Assembly: GCA_004431415.1 (NCBI GenBank)
Contig: QPMI01000662.1
Location: 62,001 to 126,000, forward strand
Length of the DNA stretch: 64,000 nt
Direction: 5' to 3'
From: Cyanophora paradoxa
Taxonomy: Eukaryota > Glaucocystophyceae > Cyanophorales > Cyanophoraceae
Made by a program: the position numbers and the translations under genes. The notes beneath the pieces were generated by a model. The model made no database searches, was not told the origin of the DNA, and worked only from the letters and a program-made list of their open reading frames with translations. This document shows positions 1 through 10,088 of the stretch, one piece after another (within the stretch, counting starts at the first letter, position 1; each line of letters opens with the position of its first letter).

Positions 1-1932
1 CGGCGCCCGCGGCGCGTTGCTCCGCCTTCAAGCGATTCGATTCAGGTTGGCCGCGCGCCGGGCCTCTCGGTATCTCGCTAAGCGCGCTTCAGGAGGTCGA
101 GGCCGGCGGCAGCGGAGCGCAGGAGTCGAAAAAGGGCGCGGCGGGAGAAGAGCCGGCGGCCGGTGATGCGCCACAGGCCCCGCGGCGGCTACGAGTATCC
201 CTGAGGAAGCCACCTGCTGCGAAGCCAGCCCCAGGTTCGAGTGGCCCCGACTCCCGCACCCCAGATGCTCGGCAAGTCTCGCGCTCGCATTGACACTCGA
301 GGCGCGAAGCTGCACCGGAGGAGAAGACGGAGCGGGCGCCGAGGACCGTCCGTAAGGCGCGGGAGCCGCGGGCAGCGGCGGACCGCGGCGGCGAGGAGGC
401 GCGCGCGGAGTCTCCCGAGCGGAGACTGGCGCGGCGGGCGGGCCTCTGGAGCTCCCTGCAGCGCCGCGAGCTCAATTCGGGGGCACGCGCGTCGGTCGGG
501 GACCGCCTGGTCGCCCGAGTCGGTCCGCCCCCGCCGCCCCGCCCGCTGGCGCCGGCGCGACCGCCGGCCGACGGGCCGCCTTGCAGGGGCGCTGGCGCTG
601 GGGGTGGTGCTGGGGCAGGGGCAGGGGGATGGCGGGCAGGCGGCGGTGCAGCCGTACACGATCCACGTGGACGACGAGTGCGAGCTGCTGGCCGCCGGCG
701 GCGCCCGCGGCCTCGTCTCCCTTCACCGCCTCCCCGCCCCCTGCCGCTTCCCCGCCCCCGACGCGTACGGCGCCCTCCGGCCCGCCCCCGAGGACGCGGT
801 GCGAGCGAGCGCGCCGAGCGACGGACCGATCAAGCGGAGGGCTGACGAGCGGGCCAGGATGCGGAGGAGGCGCGGGAGGCTGCGGCGCGGGAGGCGCCGG
901 TGGAGGCGGTGGCGGTGGAGGAGGCGCACGAGCGGTGGGTCAGCGAGGTGCAGCTCGTGCGGCCGGCCGGCGGGGCGCCCCTCCTCCTCACCGCCTCCGA
1001 CGACGCCACCGTCGCCCTGTGGGACCTGCGCCGCGCCCTCGGTGCCCCGCCCGCCCTTGCCAAGAGTGGCCCCGCCTCACGCCCCGCGCGCCGGCAGAGG
1101 TGCCGGGGGCGGCGCTGCGGGCGGTGCAGCGGCTGCCGGAGCTGCACACGGCGGGGATCTACTCGCTGCAGGCGCACGGGGCGGGGGCGCGGGTGGCGAC
1201 CTCGTCGAAGGACGGGACGGTGGCCGTCTCGCGCCTGACGGCTGCCGGCCTCGTCCTCGAGCGCGCCCTCGGCGAGGTCCACGCCGGCGTCTGCAAGCGC
1301 GTCCGCTGGCGCCCCGGCCCCGGCCCCGACCACACCCTCGCCTCCTGCGGCAACGACAAGGCCGTCCGTGCGCCCCCGCCCCCGCCCCATCCCCCCTCCC
1401 TGCCACCCCGCTCACGGGGGGCCAGAGGTGCTGGACGTGCGGGCGCCGGAGCCCGTGGTGCTGAGGGTGCCGGACGCGCACTCGCTCGCCGTCAACACGG
1501 TCGCGTGGAGCCCCGCCCGCGACCACCTCCTCCTCTCCTCCTCCTTCGGTGCCCCCCGCCCTCCTCCCCGCGCCGCCCTCTCCGAACGCCGAGCGCGGCC
1601 CGCGCTTCGCAGACAACAACATCCACCTGTACGACGTCCGCATGAGCGGCGCGCGGAGCCGCCTCTCGGGGGGGGCCTTCCCGCTGTGCGCGGCGCGGGG
1701 CGGGCGGGCGCAGAGCATCCTCCACCCCACCTTCTTCCTGGGCGGGGGCGCCGTGCTGGCCCCCGTCGACCGCGCCCACCACCTCCAGCTCTTCTCCGCC
1801 GCCGACGGCGCCCCGCTCCAGCCCCTCCCCCTCGGGTACACCCCCTCCGCCCTCTACGCCCACCCCAGCTCCCTCCTCGCCGCCTGCAAGGGCACCCGCC
1901 TCGAGATCATGTACCCCGTCCTCCAGCCCTGA
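1..1932 (+). CDS. WD40-repeat protein, 5' end outside the window
   Basis: This is a beta-propeller scaffold protein; its partner is unknown. The exons I can splice in frame are about 1-45, 93-234, 310-522, 587-798, 858-1041, 1098-1367, 1426-1548 and 1613-1932 (stop). The first part is a low-complexity Ala/Pro/Arg/Glu segment, then propeller blades begin near 640. Blade signatures read directly are LLLTASDDATVALWDLR, RVATSSKDGTVAVSRL, TLASCGNDKAV and LLLSSSFDNNIHLYDVR, the usual SxDxTVxxWD pattern. Introns are 47-75 nt with GTGCGC- or GTCCGC-like donors. There is no clear start codon at the left edge, so the gene probably begins further left. The blade 'HTAGIYSLQAHG' followed by 'HAGVCKRVRW' resembles a plant WD40 family of unknown function; I cannot name the orthologue. 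The fold is secure, the role is not. Confidence 0.8.
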
Positions 1933-2129
1933 TCCCCCGCCCCCGCATCTACGGATCGGCACGCGGTACCTACTAATCGCTACATGCGAAGCGGAATCTA
2001 CTGAAAAGAATACGGAGGGGATCGAGGCGCGGCGAGGCAATATCTGTAAACAACGGAGGGGAGAGACAGAGGACAGGGATAGGGGGGGGGAGACAGAAAA
2101 CAGGGGGAGGGGGGGGGAGGCGGGCGGGG

Positions 2130-4071
2130 CTACGCCCGCAGGAAGTAGTCGTCGATGATGACGGGGTCCTTGGAGCTGACGCGCGCCACCCACGCCAGGC
2201 TCGAGCTCACCGCGCCCCGCCCCTGCGCCCCCTCGCCCCCGCCCCCGCCCCCGCTCCATGCCCCGCCTGCCGTCCCGGCGGCCACCGCGGCCGACGGGGC
2301 GGAGCGGGCGGCGAGGAGGGCGTGCGCGTGCGGGGGCGGCCGCTGCACGCCGGAGGAGGCGAAGCGGGGGACGGCCGGCCCGTGGTCCGCCTCCCCTATG
2401 AAGAACTTCACCGCCGCGCCCCCGTGGGCGGGGGCGGCCGGCTGGGGCTTGCCGGGCCCCGGGGGCGGGCTGGCGGGGGGGCAGATCCAGGCGTCGCGGG
2501 CGTTGGGGCGGTTGGCGTTGGAGGCGAAGGCGGCGGCGCGGGCCGTGGAGCGCAGCTGGGCGAAGTGCGCGGCGGTGAAGTCGAGCTCGCGGCTGTAGGC
2601 GGCGCGCAGGAGGGGGTCCGGGTCGTAGGCGGAGCGGAGGAGGCGGGGGAGGAGGTGGAGGAGGTCGCAAGCGTCCCGGCAGGCGAGCAGCGCCCGCTCG
2701 TGCGTCTTGAGAGCCGCCAGGACGACCCGGTGGAGGACCTCGTGGCCGTCGAGGAAGAGGCAGTCCCAGACGCGCAGCGTGGTCTCGACGGGCATGGAGC
2801 CGACGAAGAGGCCGACGAGCCAGCGGGTGCACATGGTGCCGAGGGGCACCTGGAGGGCCTGCAGGTGGGCGTGCAGCGCGGGGAGCTTCTCCTGGACGAG
2901 CACCGTGAGCACGCCCTGGTCCGCCTGCAGGTCCTCCATCCCCGACGTGTAGTAGCGCGCCGGCATCACCCCCTCCACCAGCCGCACCAGCATCCAGAAG
3001 GCTGCCCGCGAGGCTCAGAGAGGCGCGGGGCGGCGGGGCCGGGCGGGGCGGGGGCGGGGGCGGGGCGGCGCACCCTCCTCCTCGCGCATGATGAGAAGGA
3101 GCAGGCCGCCGATGAGGTTGAGGCCCTGGCAGTACCCGATGTCGCTGTTGCGCGCCGCGTACGCCTGCAGCACCCGTCGCAGCGCGTCCTGCGTGCTCTT
3201 CGCCTCGAAGTTCGGGTTCTGCGCCACGCCGTGAGCGAGCGGCGCCGAGTGCGCGGGGCCGCGGGGCGGAGGGGAGCGGGCGCCGACCCCCGGGAAGGTG
3301 CGCTTCAGGTCCTTCTCGATCTGGTCCTGGAAGGGGAGCGACGGGTCCTGGCCGCGCTCGACGAGCGCCCGGTACTCCGCCTCCGGCCGAGCGGGGATCT
3401 TGTCTGCGGCGCCCCGGGTCGGACGCAGGCGCCGGGTCGAGTGGGGCGGCCAGCAACGCGCTTCGCACCGTCGAAACAGACGCGCCAGACCTTGAGCCGG
3501 ATGTCGGGGGGGATGCCGCCCAGGACGAGCTTCCTGAACTCCTGCGCCTGCCGCTGCGATGCGTGTTAGCGTTGGCCGCAAAGTCGCGTATGGCCTAGGG
3601 CCTCCGGCGCGAGCGCCGCCAGCAGCTACCGCCACTTGACGGGGGCGGGGCCCGTGTAAGCGGCTACGGACCTGTCCCTCGAAAGGCCCCATATACGCTG
3701 ACAATGCTCCAAGGCATGAGGCGGAGAGGCGCGGAAGGTGCGGTGCGGGAAGCGCCGGCGCACCTCGCGGCACCCGTTCCAAGAAGCGGATCCACTTCTT
3801 CCGAGCCTCCTGAATCTTCGGCGCCTGTGCAGATCGCGTCAGCCGATAGGCGAGTATCTTGCCGGTCGGCGCGTCGAAGGGAGACAAGGGGCGAGTGAAC
3901 AGCTAACGACTGCCAACTAGCACGCTCGTGTGAAGGACGCACCATCTGGGCGGCGACCCTCTTTCCATCTTCCGTGAGGGTAAAGCCGAGCGCGTCGCGC
4001 TCGGCGAAGCTGAACAGCGACGACGCTGAACCCGATGCGGAGGACGCCGGTTCTAGCGGGGCGTCCTCCAT
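2130..4071 (-). CDS. TBC-domain Rab GTPase-activating protein
   Basis: The protein should accelerate GTP hydrolysis by a Rab GTPase in membrane traffic. The start at 4071 (MEDAPLEP) is the first ATG of an in-frame exon that ends at a GTGCGT donor. Downstream exons give 'IQEARKKWIRFLE', then the TBC entry motif 'GIPPDIRLKVW'. The catalytic arginine-finger motif is 'IEKDLKRTFPG' (IxxDxxR) and the glutamine-finger motif is 'DIGYCQGLN' (YCQG). Both dual-finger residues are present, so catalysis is expected. The rest of the TBC fold follows ('TSGMEDLQADQGVL', 'WDCLFLDGHEVLHRV'). The C-terminal 100 residues are Gly/Pro/Ala-rich and end in 'KDPVIIDDYFLRA'. The layout is like the GRTP1/TBC1D2 group, but subfamily assignment needs a tree. 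It lies tail-to-tail with the WD40 gene. Confidence 0.85.
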
Positions 4072-4378
4072 GACCGTGTTTCAACGCCTCAGGCTCCGCG
4101 GCGCTGCTCGACCCTCAACTCGATGCCCAGACGAGTACCCCCCTTTCCACTCCCCCCCCCTCCCTGCACCGCTGTGCTAGCGTTAGCTGCGCGCGGCCCG
4201 CTCAAGCTGGCTCTAGAATCGATGTCAAGTGCATGTTCGCTTCGCCAGTGCCACGGTGCTCGCGGTGCCAGCGCACGCGAGTGCGCTGCCTTGCGGCCGC
4301 GGCCCTGAGCTTAACTTCGAGCGCTAGCATTGCCCCTGACGAACTGCAGCTGAATGCCGATAGATGAATGATTATATG
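4072..4378. other. Intergenic spacer between TBC gene and kinase gene
   Basis: About 300 bases between the start of the TBC gene and the stop of the next minus-strand gene. It contains short C-runs and no open frame with recognisable content. It presumably holds the 5' control region of the TBC gene and the 3' end of the kinase gene; no specific site could be picked out. Confidence 0.5.
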
Positions 4379-6585
4379 CTAGGAGGCTTCGGAGAGCCAG
4401 GGGTGGCCGAGGATCAGCTGGATCGACGGGCGGTCCCTGGGGTTCGGCTGAAGGATCCCCTGGAGCAGGTTCTGGGCGCTCTCGGAGAGCTTCTTCCCCG
4501 CGAAGATCAAGGCGATGTCGGCCCTGGACGGTTGCCCGCGTCAAGAACAGGCCGGGCGCTCGATCGAGGCGGGCAGCTCCAGCGCACGGGATGACGGGCT
4601 GCCCGAAGCGGCTCTCCTGGAAGGGGTAGTTCCCCGTGAGCATGAGAAAGAGCATGACGCCGATGGTCCACACGTCCACCGCCTAACCCCGGCCGCACAG
4701 CACGAATCAGCCCGCAGCCTGGCAGCTCGGCGTGCTATGAGTCAAGAAGCAGGAGCGAGAGGCCCACCTTGCCGTCGTATTGCGCGGCCTGGAACACCTC
4801 GGGCGGAGTGTAGCTGGGGCGACGTGGTAAGGGAGCGGAGCCCGGAGGGCGCGGAGCGGGGGCGCTCACAAGGCGCTGCCGATCGCCGTCTTGAGCTCGC
4901 TGCCGACGGAGCGGCTGAACCCGAAGTCTGCGGGGGCGCCGGCGGTCGGCGGGGGCCAGCGGGGGCGGGGCCCGAGGGGCGGGGGCACCGATGAGCTTGA
5001 GGGTGCCCGTGGTGGGGTCGACCATCACGTTCTCCAGCTTCAGGTCCCTGCCCGCCCCGCCCCTGAGCCGCCGCCCGCGGCTGCCGAAGGGAGCCCTGAC
5101 TCCTAGCCCCTAGCGCCCTTGGCTTGCCTGGCGCCTCATCGGGCTCGAGCCCTAACTCCTAGAACAGGACCCCTAAAATGCGAAAAAGCACCTGTGGCAC
5201 ACGCCGGCGGTGTCGTGCATGTAGCGCACGGCTGCGGGCGCGTCACGGCGGTGCTCGGGCGCCCCGCGAGATGCAGCGGGGCGGAGGACCTTCTGCGATC
5301 TGCCGGAAGTAGCGCCGGGCGGTCGCCTCGTCCAGCGCCGAGCTCGTCTCTGAGGGGCGCAGGCCGGGTCAAGCCCAAGCCGCCGAGGCGACGGGGCAGG
5401 GTGCGGACCCAGGGCGATGCCGGCGAGGCTCGCTCCGAAGGACGCGTCGATCGCGAACGGCTGCGCCTTCAGGAAGGCCTGGACCTGCCCGCGCGGGCGT
5501 CGGGCGGGGAGGCCAGCCGCAGGGGGCCCCGCAGCGGCGCACCGACTGGAGATACGCGCACTTCAGCGCCCACGCCGTCTCGAAGCTCGCCGCCTTGTCC
5601 GACAGGTCGTTGGGGGGGTACACGTCGACACGGACGGTCGCCTGCCCGGCGGCGACTGCGATGGGCACGTTGACGCGCTGCGGGGCCACCTGCGCACGCA
5701 CGGCGCATCTCAGAACGATAGGGGGCGGCAGGAGGGGGCCGGGGGCCGGGGGCGGCGGACGCGAATGAACGAGGCGACGGCGCGGCGGAGGGCGTCGGAG
5801 AAGGCGGGGGTGTAGCCGCCGGCGGGAGGGTTCACGGCGAGCTGCATGACGAGCTTCGGGCTCGAGATCTGAGGCCTTGTGAGGCCACGCGGCCCGCGGG
5901 GCTCGAGGGGCGGGGCGGAGCAGAAGAGGCTGCAGTACTAGTGCACCTTGTCGAACAGCTCGGTCCCTGGTAGAAACAGCCCGCGGGCCGTAAGGGGGCG
6001 AGCTGCTTTACAGCGCGTTGAATGGCGCACCCTCGACTCGTTCGAGGACGATGTACGCCTCCTGCTGCCCGGGCTGGCCCTCGACGAAGCGGTCGATGAG
6101 CTTCATGATGTTCGGGTGGTCGAGCTTTTGCAAGTTCTCAACTTCGCGCCGCAAGTACTCCGTATCAACGTGCGAGACATCGATCCGCTTGACCGCCACG
6201 CGCGCCCCGGTGCTCCTCTGCACCGCGTCGAACACCCTGCCGGCGACACGCGCGGCGCGTCACGGCAATTCGAGCAGCTCAAGATGCGATTGGAACAGGC
6301 GCACTCTCCGTAGGTGCCAGCCCCTACGCGCTGGCTGTTAGCTAAGGTGACAGTTAGGGACGAGAAGCCGCGCTCACCGAGACGCCAGCCAAGCACGTAC
6401 TCTTCATTGCGGATAGGCTGAAGCGATGAGCTCGGGGTCGTGGCCGTAGAAGAGCCCGACGTGAGCTCCTCATGAAACGATGTGCTGTGACCGCATCCCG
6501 CTGTTGCGCACTTCCGTGCTGTCAGATTTGATGCGCACTGCTGGCATTCACACTTCGGATATCGGCAGCGGCCGCTCTGCAGCAT
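4379..6585 (-). CDS. Ser/Thr protein kinase (CAMK-like) with a ~110-residue insertion inside the catalytic domain
   Basis: Spliced by eye, the N-terminus is a Cys/His-rich stretch ('RYPKCECQQCASN', 'KCATAGCGH') that could bind zinc. The kinase follows: glycine loop 'LGAGTYGEVFDAV', ATP lysine 'ARVAVKRID', hinge 'AYIVLERVEGTELFDK', catalytic loop 'CHRDLKLENVMV', 'DFGFSRSVGSELKT', then 'YTPPEVFQAAQYDGK', 'DVWTIGVMLFLMLTGNYPF' and a normal C-lobe ending 'ILGHPWLSEAS' (stop 4379-4381). All catalytic residues are present. Between 'ELFDK' (helix D) and 'DEATARRYFRQIAE' (helix E) lie three in-frame phase-0 exons (about 5870-5390) coding for about 110 extra residues: 'KLVMQLAVNPPAGGYTPAF', 'RVNVPIAVAAGQATVRVDVY', 'VQAFLKAQPFAIDASFGAS'. 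The insert looks like a compact alpha/beta domain of the kind repeated in algal surface proteins (inference). The nearest relatives are probably SnRK/CaMK-type kinases. The start at 6585 is the first ATG in frame; an upstream exon is possible. Confidence 0.8.
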
Positions 6586-6953
6586 TCTGCATGCACGTCA
6601 CAGCTGAGTCACCTGACCGTGCTGCCCTACCCCTGCCGCGAAACATCGTACCCGGCTCGAAAGCGGCGCAGGTCTACCCCTGCTCGAACAGTGTACCCGA
6701 TTATTATTACAGTTAACACATACATCCAGGGGGAACAGCCAGTGAAAGGGCAGGTGAGAGCCGGATCGGAAAGAGGCTAAGCCGAGTTTGAAGGGCGAGG
6801 AGCACAGGGAAAGAGGCGATTGGAGGGGTATATCTTAGTATGGCCGTCTGACGGGCATAGGCACAGGGGCAGAAGCGATAAGTTCAGGGGTCGTAGGAGG
6901 GGCAGTGGAGCATAAGCTCGAAGCGCTAGAGCGCGCGGGGTGGGCAGCGGGGG
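6586..6953. other. Intergenic spacer with no gene seen
   Basis: This gap of about 370 bases lies between kinase-SH2 gene A and the start of the CAMK-like kinase, both on the minus strand. It is less GC-rich than the coding DNA and contains TTATTATTAC near 6710, but I found no credible exon. It probably holds the promoter of the downstream kinase. Confidence 0.4.
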
Positions 6954-7978
6954 TCAGACGTCGACGTAGTTGGAGGCCTCGTGGTCCATGGCGGAGGGCG
7001 CCGGCTCGTAGAGGGAGAGCAGCCCGTGCACCGCGCCGTGGAGCTCCGCCTGCCGGGGGAGGTGAGAGGGGCTCCCGCCGCCGGGCCCGGGCCCCGCGCA
7101 CCCGCACGTCGGCCGCCGTGACGCCCTGCAGCCGTGCGTGCTGCACGCCCTTCTCCTCGCTCTGCCGCGCCGCCTCGGCGGCCCCGCGCAGCGGGCGAGG
7201 GGAGGAGGGGCGGACCCGCTTGAAGGTCATGGAGATGCGACCGGCGTTCTCGTTGGGCCACGCGTTGCGCGAGAGGCGCAGCACGAAGGTCCCCGCCGCC
7301 GCCCCCCGCAGCGCCGCGTCCGCCTCCTGCCGGCCCTCCTCAGCGGGGCGGCTGGAGGAGGAGGGGGCGGGGGGCGGGGGCGCGCGCCTCGAGGGTCATG
7401 AATGCATTGCCGAGGCGCGTGCGCCCGCCCGCCTCCTCGAACAGCTCCCGCGACTGCCCCGGCGTCAGGCGCAGGGGCGAGGAGACGGGGCCAGGGTAGG
7501 GCGCGGGGCACCCCGCGGTACACGAGGGCGGCGGGGCAGAGCCAGAAGACGAACTGGCGGCACATCGCTTCCGGGTACGCGTCCCGCGAGGGGAGGCCCG
7601 CTGCGGGAGGGCGTGAGCGGCAGCCGGGGGCGGGGCGGGGGCGGGGGCGGCGGGCGGGGGCTCGCCGTTGGCGAGGAAGCTGCCGAACTCGGCACCGTCG
7701 GTGAGCCCTGGGAGGTCGAAGGCGGCGGCCGCCGCCTCCCGCAGCGCCCCCCGCGGCCACGTCCGCCCCCCCTGCCCCGAGCGTCGGCCGGGCGGGGGCG
7801 GCCTGGTCTCCAAGAGGGGGGCGGGGGGGCGCACGGCGGGCCCCGGCTGCGAGGGCTGCGCCAGGAAGCGCGCCCAGAGGGCGACGACGTCGGGGAGCAT
7901 GCGCAGCACGCGGTGCTCCCCGCTCTCCCGCGCGATCCTGCGCGGCCCAGCCCGTCAGGGGGCGGGAGCTAGACGCGA

Positions 7979-8027
<49 letters not shown>

Positions 8028-10007
8028 ACTGCTTGCGCACGCCCTCGACGAACGCCTCGATAAAGTCCCGCGGGCGGCCCGTCCGCGCGAAGTCCTCCGC
8101 GTACTGCCGCCCCGCCTGAGCCGGGCAGGCGGCCCACGCCGGGCGCCGGCGCCGCACCTGGCAGAGACGCTCGTCCCGCTCCTTGCCCTGCACCGGCGCG
8201 CTCTGCACGTAGCCGCTAACGAACCCCGAGATGACGGCGTCTGCAGGCGCGTCAGGTGCGGCGCCGGAGCGGGGGCGGGGCGGCGGGGCGCACGCTGGGC
8301 GCCCTGCAGGCGAGCCTCGATGCTCTGCAGCGCCGCGAGCGCCGCCGGGGCGCTCGGGCGCGCCGCCGGATCCCGGTGCCAGCAGTTCAGCAGCAGCTGC
8401 GGCGCCGTCAGCCACGTTGCGGGGCCGAAGAGCCAACGCAGCGGGGCCCACCTCGTAGAGCTGCTCGGGGCAATCGGCAGGGATCGGGTGCCGCGCCGCC
8501 CGGCCCTCCGGTGCAGCCGCCAGCGCGCTCGCGATCTGCGGGGGCGGCGCCGCATTAGGTTTCACGCCTTGGGGGGCGGGGCGGGCTCTGGGGCGGGCGC
8601 GCCTGGGCGGGGGAGAGGCCGTCGTAGGGGGCCCTGCGGGTGAGGACCTCGCAGCAGACGGTCGCGAAGCTGTACACGTCCGACGCCGCCGTGCACGGCC
8701 CCCCCGCGAGCACCTCCGGCGCTGCCCGGCCGTGAGGCGCGCGGAGCCCACGGGCACAGGGCGGGGCCGGCGGGGCGGACCCGTCCAGGGGAGGGAGCCG
8801 GGGGTCTCCGAGGGCGGCGCGGCCGCGCGGACGATGGCGGAGACGGCGGCGTCGGAGAGCCGCGCCGTGTAGCCCGTCTTGCTCCAGCTCAGCAGCACGT
8901 TCGAGCTCTGCGCCGACCCGTCGGGCCTCCCGGGGGCGCGGGGTGCGGCGGGCGGCGCGCCTTGAGGTCCCTGTGGGCGACTCCGAAGGCGTGCAGGAAG
9001 GCCAGGCCCTCGCAGACCTGTATGTAGGAAGGGGTGAGGGGGCGGCCGGGCGGGGCGGGGCGGAGTGCAGGTGGGGCACCTCCCGCATGAGCCGCACGCC
9101 CTCCAGCAGCGGCAGGTCGACCGCGCGGTCCCTCAGCACCCGCTGCAGGCTCGTGTCCATCGCCTCCTGCGCCGCATCGGTGTGAGGCGCCCAAAGGGGT
9201 GTGCAGCGATCGAGGCCGACCATCGCGATGCAGAGGGGCGCTTCCCGCGTGCAGAAGAGCTTCGGCTGCACGAGGCGCTCGTGCCTCAGACTGCACTGCA
9301 CGCCCAACTGCAAAATAGTTGAGGGTTAATGTTTGACGCACGCCCGACTTTTGGAGCCGCGCAAACCTCGTGCTGGATATCTCGCACCGCCGCCTCCGGA
9401 AGAGTCACAAAGATTTCCTTCGCCGCCAGGGGCTGTCCGAGGTACCTGCGGAGACATTTGATCAAACCTGAGAGTAAAAGCGCACCATGAGGCACGCACA
9501 CTGCCCGGGACACCTCGGCGTAGCTTCTGCGGGCAGCATTCGGCTCAGCCACGTGGGCGGAACTCGAGCTCTGCGAACGCTCACCCGCGACCTAATCTGG
9601 CGCTCCGATCGATGAGGAGATCCTTCCGATCTGCATGGGATGTTGATGGCCCAGCGTGAGGCCGGCCCGGGAGCCCGCATCCAAAGAAAGCAGCGTGCCG
9701 CACCGATCTCGCATCGCGCAGGATCAGCTGACGGCAAAGACGGGATCTGCTGCGCTCGTAGACGCAAAACCTCCAGCAGCTCGGGCCGCGGCGCATTCCA
9801 CGCAGGAGCTAGCATGTCGGTCAGCGGCGGCATATTGGACTTATAGCGAAGCAAATGATGCCACCGACCTTCCGTCGTCTCCATATATGGTGCTCGGGTG
9901 ACGCGGGTGAGAGTCCGGCCACCTGACACCGACCTGACACACCCGAATTCGAAATTGCGGTACCGGTCACGCGCAGCGCGGTTGAGTAGCTGCAGCCTCG
10001 GGCGCAT
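6954..10007 (-). CDS. TKL-type kinase with C-terminal linker-SH2 module (family member A)
   Basis: A likely phosphotyrosine-linked signalling kinase of the cytosol. From the ATG at 10007 an N-terminal region of about 95 residues runs in frame into the kinase: glycine loop 'ARLGRGSYAEVSR', lysine 'PLAAKEIFV', 'ICEGLAFLHAFGVAHRDLKA', 'SSNVLLSW', then 'ARLSDAAVSAIV' where DFG is expected (Asp kept, Phe-Gly changed to Ala-Ala). It continues with 'GRAAPEVLAGG', 'ASDVYSFATVCCEVLTRR' and 'CWHRDPAARPSAPAAL', the TKL C-lobe pattern. A 16-Ala run follows (GCC repeat, 7980-8031), then the family linker ('LPDVVALWARFLAQ', 'FVFWLCPAALVYRGV', 'RLGNAFMTLEA') and the SH2 domain 'GTFVLRLSRNAWPNENAG' with the phosphotyrosine-binding Arg. 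The protein ends 'EASNYVDV' at a TGA (6954-6956). The SH2 match is strong; kinase activity is uncertain because of DAA. The gene is divergent from the orphan gene at 10089. Confidence 0.8.
7980..8031. repeat. GCG trinucleotide microsatellite coding for poly-Ala
   Basis: A nearly pure run of GCG/GCC triplets in kinase-SH2 gene A. On the minus strand it encodes about 16 consecutive alanines between the kinase and the linker-SH2 module and is followed directly by a GTCTAG splice donor. It is likely to vary in length between strains. Confidence 0.85.
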
Positions 10008-10088
10008 CTGGCTCGAACCTACGTTCGAAGATAAGCGGACGATTTGAAGCTAGCGAAACAGCGCCAGGAAGAAAGAAGGCTACCAGTC

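Noticed and set aside
1492-3468. Minus-strand open frame of about 658 codons opposite the WD40 gene and across the TBC gene
   Set aside because: It is Arg/Pro/Gly-rich shadow coding in GC-rich DNA and overlaps introns and exons of two well-supported genes in other frames.
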